Positions 59,399-64,000 of a DNA stretch of 64,000 nt are shown here, in pieces (position 1 is the first letter of the stretch; each line of letters opens with the position of its first letter). Position numbers and translations under genes: made by a program. The DNA is from Primulina eburnea (Eukaryota > Streptophyta > Magnoliopsida > Lamiales > Gesneriaceae), in contig NW_027331327.1 of the NCBI RefSeq assembly GCF_022965805.1, positions 1-64,000 on the forward strand. Reading direction: 5' to 3'. Under the pieces are notes generated by a model, which saw only the letters and a program-made list of their open reading frames with translations, had not been told where the DNA came from and made no database searches.

Positions 59399-59629
59399 GG
59401 CCCGGATCACTCCATATGAGTGATCCGGGCCCACCACTATGTATTAAAAAAAAAAAAAAATTGAGGCCCACCACTATGTATTAAAAAAAAAAAAAATTGA
59501 CTCGGATTTTTCCGAGCCATTAGATCTACCCTGCGGGCAGTGCCCGCAGGGGTAGGGTCTACTTTACCTGCAATGGGGGACAAACAACTTGGGCAAGTTT
59601 GGAGACGTGGCGTGGCGTGGCGTGGCGTC
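59399..59629. repeat. Cluster of three perfect hairpins, a duplicated unit and a pentanucleotide repeat upstream of the lipase-like gene
   Basis: Hairpin 1: GGCCCGGATCACTC at 59399-59412 and its complement at 59418-59431, loop 5 nt. Hairpin 2: CTCGGA/TCCGAG at 59501-59516, loop 4 nt. Hairpin 3: CCCTGCGGGCA/TGCCCGCAGGG at 59529-59551, loop 1 nt. Between the first two, 'gcccaccactatgtatta' plus an A-run is directly duplicated (59429-59464, 59466-59500). A (GTGGC)n run follows at about 59605-59627. The block lies 250-480 bp upstream of the gene start. It looks like a small structured transposable element or its ends, but I cannot name it. Confidence 0.75.
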
Positions 59630-60950
59630 GGGGTGGCATTGCAACAACAGGAAGGGAGAGTGGCCTCGATTTTCTTATTCTTACAAACTACAAAGTGTAC
59701 ACGTATTTCTCGGGGTTCTAACAAATTATTTTTTAATTATGTAACATTTCGTCTAAAAAAAAACTCACTATTACCCTATTTTTTTGTGACGGGGTTAAAA
59801 ATAATATAGGTGTAAATGAGTATAATCGAATTGAATATTACCAAAATTTAAGGTTTGAATAATATAATTAAAATTTAATGTTTGAATTCGACTTGAATGA
59901 TGTCGTTTGAGTTCGAAACTCCAAATTTTTTTTCCTCGAAAAATAGTTGAAGTTCGGTTCAAAATCTTTAAATCTAAATAACTACTCACAAACTATTGAA
60001 AAATAATAATTTTGGCTCGAATTTTGTTCGAAAAAAGCTTATCAAGTCAAATATTTATCGAATCAGTTCAAAAAAATTATGGACCGATTCGATTTTAGAA
60101 TAACTATATTTCATAATTTTAATAGATGTCCAAATTTGTCATTACCATTTTTCCTAGATGTTTAATAAATAAGGCGCAAAAAATTAAAATTATTCACTCA
60201 AAACCTCTAAAAACAAAATTCGCACTATCTCATGATCCTAGCATTGAACAAAGATTATAAATATATTCAAATTTACAAACATAAATTCCAATTACGAATA
60301 ATATTTATATTCTATGTACATGTAACGTATGTGTCGATGGACTAATATAATATAAAAATGTGTAGACAATTTGGAGACAATGTCACATAGTAACCAATCT
60401 AAGGTTGATGGTGAGGTTTTTTTATAAAAAGGTGGTTCGTATCAACCTTAATGGATTATGGGGCGGTGTCCTATAGCGAAGATTGAGATAGTAGAGTAAG
60501 AGGAGAGAGATTATAATTTAATTTATAATTTCTCCAAAGAATTATATTAACTTATTTAACGAACAATAAAATCTATTGTTTGATTCTACATATTTTTGAA
60601 ATTTACTTTGAATGGTACGTGCATGTATGCATGGAATTCTATATTTTTTAATAATAATTTTTAAAACAACTGAATTCCAAATTTCATTTCTGTGTCACGA
60701 GGTGTAGAGAAATCACATCACGAAAAGAAGTAATTGTCATGCGAAGAAGAAAAAAGATACATCAGAAATACTGACTGGGAAAACTCGTGCGCATAGTTGG
60801 TGAACAATTTTAACCCAACAGTCCAGTGAACACTAACTTGAATAAACTCTCTCGTCAGAAAAACTTGAGATTGATATACCAGCTAAATGAGGCTGACGGT
60901 TGAGATATTTAAACTACAGACTAACTCCAAAATGTGCGACGCCTGGAGCT
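59630..60950. other. Intergenic; possible truncated hAT-like element at about 59808-60100
   Basis: 'taggtgtaaatgagtataatcgaatt' at about 59807 and the Gly-free TTCGA/TCGAA-rich text after it recall the hAT element at 8727-9307 (TAGGATGTAAAC start), but no right end was found. The rest is AT-rich with no gene. Confidence 0.3.
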
Positions 60951-63423
60951 TCAAAACATCGAGTTAGCCAATTCAGATACTTCTGACGCAACTTGGTCGT
61001 AGTCTCCCTTCAGTTTCTCTTGTTCCTCCTGGCCAAGTTCCCCTTTTGTAGGCTTTGTTAGTACCAGCACACAACAAGTTGGCCTCTTGGTGGCTCCGGC
61101 ATTTGCAAGGTCCTAAAACAAGGTGTCAATCGTTTCCAATTCTGTCAATCAAGGTGTTTTGATGGCTGATAATGAAAATAACTGAAGCAGTACTTGATTG
61201 CCATGTTCATTGAGAAGTTTCAGATATCGAATACAGTGAAAAATATCATGCATGGAATAGAAAACAACGACAGGTAACTGTTCTTGAACAAACTTTGTCT
61301 GAAATTTGATGTATGTTGGTAAGCGTCCCCATTTGTCACAGTTTCTCATCAACCTTTTCACATGTTTGGATAAAAATTAATTCAATTCCATATTTTTCAG
61401 ACAAACACCATGAGGGAACAACCAACAGATCTTTAGACTTTAACACATGCTAGTTTATTTCCACTGTATCTGCTGGACAAGCAACTTCGTGCAGGAATTG
61501 TTCGTAGAAAGAGTTTTCCACCTCCAGTTTCTTGTCAATCAAATAGTCATTTTTCCATGCAGACATCATAAACTAATTCATACATCAACTATATCCACAA
61601 TTTTAATCCATATAATTCTAACATTGTAATAGGTGGTGAGGGGGAGTGAACAAGACACGCTTACTTCCTTTGATGGAACATATACGTAAGGTATATTGGC
61701 TTCTTCACATAAGATTGGAACATGGGTGATGACGTCAATAGGTGATATGTTCCCAGCTATAACACATAACCTGCCATCAATACAATTATAAAAGTAAGAT
61801 AGGTATCAAGATTGTGTTAAGTCGTGTACAAGGCAAATTCTGGAAAATCCATTTTTAGATCGGGCCAACCATACAAATTTTTAACCAAAAGAGTTCATTT
61901 AAAAAGTAACAATTGGCTCTTGAGCATACTATCATCCTCCTCTTCCACACCCCCTTCCCCACCTTAAGCCAAAAACCATCTGGAAAACCAAAATGACAAA
62001 TCCAGCAATGCAGATGACAGAATCCAGCTCTGCCACATCTGCATTAGGGATTAAAATAAATGTTCTAAAGATTCTAAAACCCATCGACCATCACTCAAGA
62101 AGGGTACAGATCTCTAAGGCCTAAAGTAATTTTCATTTTATCAGCTCTACGAAGCTCCAAAAATCGGCCATTTTTTCTTACCAAGTCGTCATAAAAAACT
62201 TATCTTACAAATTTCCAAAATTTTGCGCAAGAAAGGAGAAGAATTAGTTTAAATCACACAGAACAATGTAACTCAACAGCTAGTAGCTATACTCCTCCAT
62301 TAATCAAGAGGTCCATTGACTAAATTGCTCAGTATGCCAAATATATTTCGTCAAAATTAACATTGCAAATCCTTTTCAAACTACAACCCTTGACACAAAT
62401 CTCAAACTTCAATCCTCGTGTAAATATATTTGTCATGGTCAATGAGCCACTCAAACGGCTTTGATCTAGTTTTTAAGATCAATTATCTAATGCTTCACTT
62501 TCTTTCTTGTGTAAATTGTATGTCAACTAGCTAACTTAACCGTTCCAAAAGAAATATCAAAACATGTAAGTACTACTTATACTCATTGCTGATCACTGCC
62601 GTGATCATATTATTACATTTTTTTTTTATTAAAGACTATTTTGATATAATAATAATTTTGAGTTACAATAAAACGCTGATAAGTAATCCGCGGTGAACTA
62701 ACTCCTTTGCTAACATAACCTAATCTGAACCACCGATGAAACTATTGACCTGGCAATACGAACTTCAAATCTCTAACTACATCATTTATGCATAAATGAC
62801 TAAATTCTTGTAATCTCATCGTCCATGTTGCAATCCTGAATTTTACTTTTTCCCATACTTGTTCAGCTGAATCGTTTTCATCTTCACAAATTCTTCTATT
62901 CCTTTCCAACCACAAGGACCAAAAAACGCAGTGAATAATCATATGCCAGAATTCCTTCAATGTTGATGGTAATGGGCAATCCGAATCAACATATAACAAA
63001 CATAAGCAAATATCAAACATACAATGGGGATGATATCAACCAAAATAGCACAACAAACTCATCATTGTATGACTATACCCTTTGTTGCCACGGCGGATAC
63101 TTTTTACGACCTCCTTAACGCCTCTCTTCAAGCACTTGTGCTCCGCGGCTGAAATTTATTAATTATAAAATACACGCAAAATTTACTGATTCAATAAATA
63201 AACATAACCCAAACAGAAATAAAAATAAATCACTGACATGATTCAAACACGTGTGAAAATGTACTGTTATCAAATGTAAATGAGAACCTCTGCGGACAAG
63301 TTTGAGGGTGCGTTTGCAGAGCTTCTTGCCAGCGAGTGGTTTGGCGATGGGAGCTAGTGCCATCAGCTTCTTCTTCTCCCTCTCCTTCTGTTGCGATTTC
63401 TCCGTCTCGGTGTCGCTTCCCAT
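60951..63423 (-). CDS. NHP2: H/ACA ribonucleoprotein complex subunit NHP2 (L7Ae family)
   Basis: Four exons on the minus strand: 63423-63288, 63148-63079, 61770-61665 and 61112-60951, joined in frame to 157 aa, normal for plant NHP2. A charged N-terminus (MGSDTETEKSQQKEREKKK) precedes the L7Ae/L30e RNA-binding fold: LCKRTLKLVRR, CLKRGVKEVVKSIRRGNKG, LCVIAGNISPIDVITHVPIL, CEEANIPYVYVPSKEDLANA, KRPTCCVLVLTKP. NHP2 is one of four core proteins of H/ACA snoRNPs, which guide pseudouridine formation in rRNA in the nucleolus. Intron 2 is long (61771-63078) because it carries a truncated LINE. The start is the first ATG, 33 bp downstream of a telo-box. Confidence 0.95.
62618..63035 (-). mobile_element. 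5'-truncated LINE fragment in NHP2 intron 2
   Basis: A minus-strand frame at 63020-62742 reads HCVFWSLWLERNRRICEDEN and KVKFRIATWTMRLQEFSH, the C-terminal tail of a plant LINE ORF2, ending in TAG/TGA at 62742. It is followed by a short 3' UTR and a T-run at 62618-62627 (poly(A) on the minus strand). The fragment is in the same orientation as the host gene. The exact right border and target duplication could not be fixed. Its sequence differs from the LINE at 29-50 kb, so it belongs to another subfamily. Confidence 0.75.
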
Positions 63424-63455
63424 TGCTCCCGTTATTGCGGAAAAGAGTGTCGCAA

Positions 63456-63466
63456 TTTAGGGTTTA
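63456..63466 (-). promoter_or_regulatory. Telo-box in the NHP2 5' region
   Basis: The minus strand reads TAAACCCTAAA, 33 bp upstream of the NHP2 ATG. Telo-boxes (AAACCCTAA) are common in promoters of plant ribosomal-protein and ribosome-biogenesis genes. The RPS27 gene at 3.3 kb has AACCCTA in a comparable place. Confidence 0.6.
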
Positions 63467-63550
63467 TGGGATGGGTGAAGATTGGGGTTTTAGGGGAACC
63501 AGGACTAATTGAAGCTCTGGGCATGGGTCACCCCGCGTATTCTTGGCAAA

Positions 63551-63723
63551 AACTTGTGTGAGATGGTCTCACGAGTCATATTTGTGAGACGGATCTCTTA
63601 TTTGAGTCATCCATAAAAAAGTATTATTTTTTATGCTATGAATACTACTTTTTGTGTGAATATGAGTTGGGTTGACCCGTCTCAAAAATTAAAATCCGTG
63701 AGACGGTCTAATATGAGACTCAC
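63551..63723. repeat. Dispersed GTGAGACGGTCTCAC repeat, fourth and longest copy
   Basis: It starts CTTGTGTGAGATGGTCTCACG, includes 'gtgagacggatctcttatttgagtcatccataaaaaagtatta', 'atgaatactactttttgtgtgaatatgagttgggttgacccgtctca', and ends CCGTGAGACGGTCTAATATGAGACTCAC. The two ends are inverted repeats of each other around the same palindrome. From 63724 to the window end there is only AT-rich DNA with no gene seen. Confidence 0.8.
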
Positions 63724-64000
63724 TCCGTATTCTTTTGACACGCTGTCATATAATATTTTTCGGTCTTCTAAAAATTCGTTTAAACTTGAAGTTGGACAAC
63801 AATGTCTGCTTAAGAGAAAAGCAATTAAATTTTAATTTGATTAAATTAAGTATAATTAAAACGTTTAATTAAATATGTTTAAACATAATTAATCGTATTT
63901 ATTTATTTTTAAATTTTTTATTTTGAGAGTATGTTTTTTATTTTAAAATAATAAATTAGATTCATAATTTAGATGTTTATTTTTTAATTTTAATTATGAT

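Overview
This is nuclear DNA from a flowering plant, most likely a eudicot and perhaps an asterid (Lamiales-like repeats; this placement is tentative). The evidence is AT-rich intergenic sequence, split genes with GT-AG introns, plant-specific gene families, a miR319 locus, and LTR, LINE, Helitron and hAT-type transposable elements. No bacterial-type gene organisation is present.

Left part (1-26 kb). A Ty3/gypsy gag frame on the minus strand runs off the left edge (1-1854). The small ribosomal protein gene RPS27 follows (four coding exons, 3337-3980). A transposon-rich stretch from 4 to 11.5 kb holds a Helitron 3' terminus, two copies of a TIR element, and a complete 581-bp hAT-type element with a perfect 8-bp target duplication. 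From about 11.5 kb comes a pri-miRNA locus for miR319: TATA box, a 38-codon first ORF, and the foldback at about 13.09-13.29 kb. Next are a peroxisomal-type quinone oxidoreductase-like gene (15960-18752, minus), an SRC2-like C2-domain gene (19749-20836, minus), and an intron-containing pseudogene of the nuclear poly(A)-binding protein PABN (21377-25555, plus).

Middle part (26.6-50.8 kb). A 2-oxoglutarate/Fe(II) dioxygenase gene (26681-28042, plus) is followed by a four-level nest of retroelements. A Ty1/copia gag relic was entered by an L1-type LINE (minus, 29208-50590). The LINE ORF2 was then entered by a Ty3/gypsy chromovirus (minus, 31319-47427). The integrase region of that element was in turn entered by a second, nearly intact Ty3/gypsy chromovirus (plus, 34173-41769). 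Each of the three insertions has a target-site duplication that can be read directly, so the order of events is unambiguous. The two LTRs of the innermost element differ at only one base that I found, so it is very young.

Right part (50.8-64 kb). An orphan exon-like fragment is followed by intergenic DNA with long AT microsatellites. Then come an intronless ERF/AP2 transcription factor (53621-54124, plus), a ten-exon DUF676 / lipase-like alpha/beta hydrolase (54902-59147, minus) with a cluster of perfect hairpins just upstream of it, and the H/ACA snoRNP protein gene NHP2 (60951-63423, minus), whose second intron carries a truncated LINE. A dispersed repeat built around the palindrome GTGAGAC-CG-GTCTCAC (or close variants) occurs at least four times across the window.

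The genes do not form one pathway. RPS27 and NHP2 both serve ribosome biogenesis and both have telo-box (AACCCTA) motifs close to their starts. miR319, the ERF factor and the dioxygenase are regulatory or specialised-metabolism genes.
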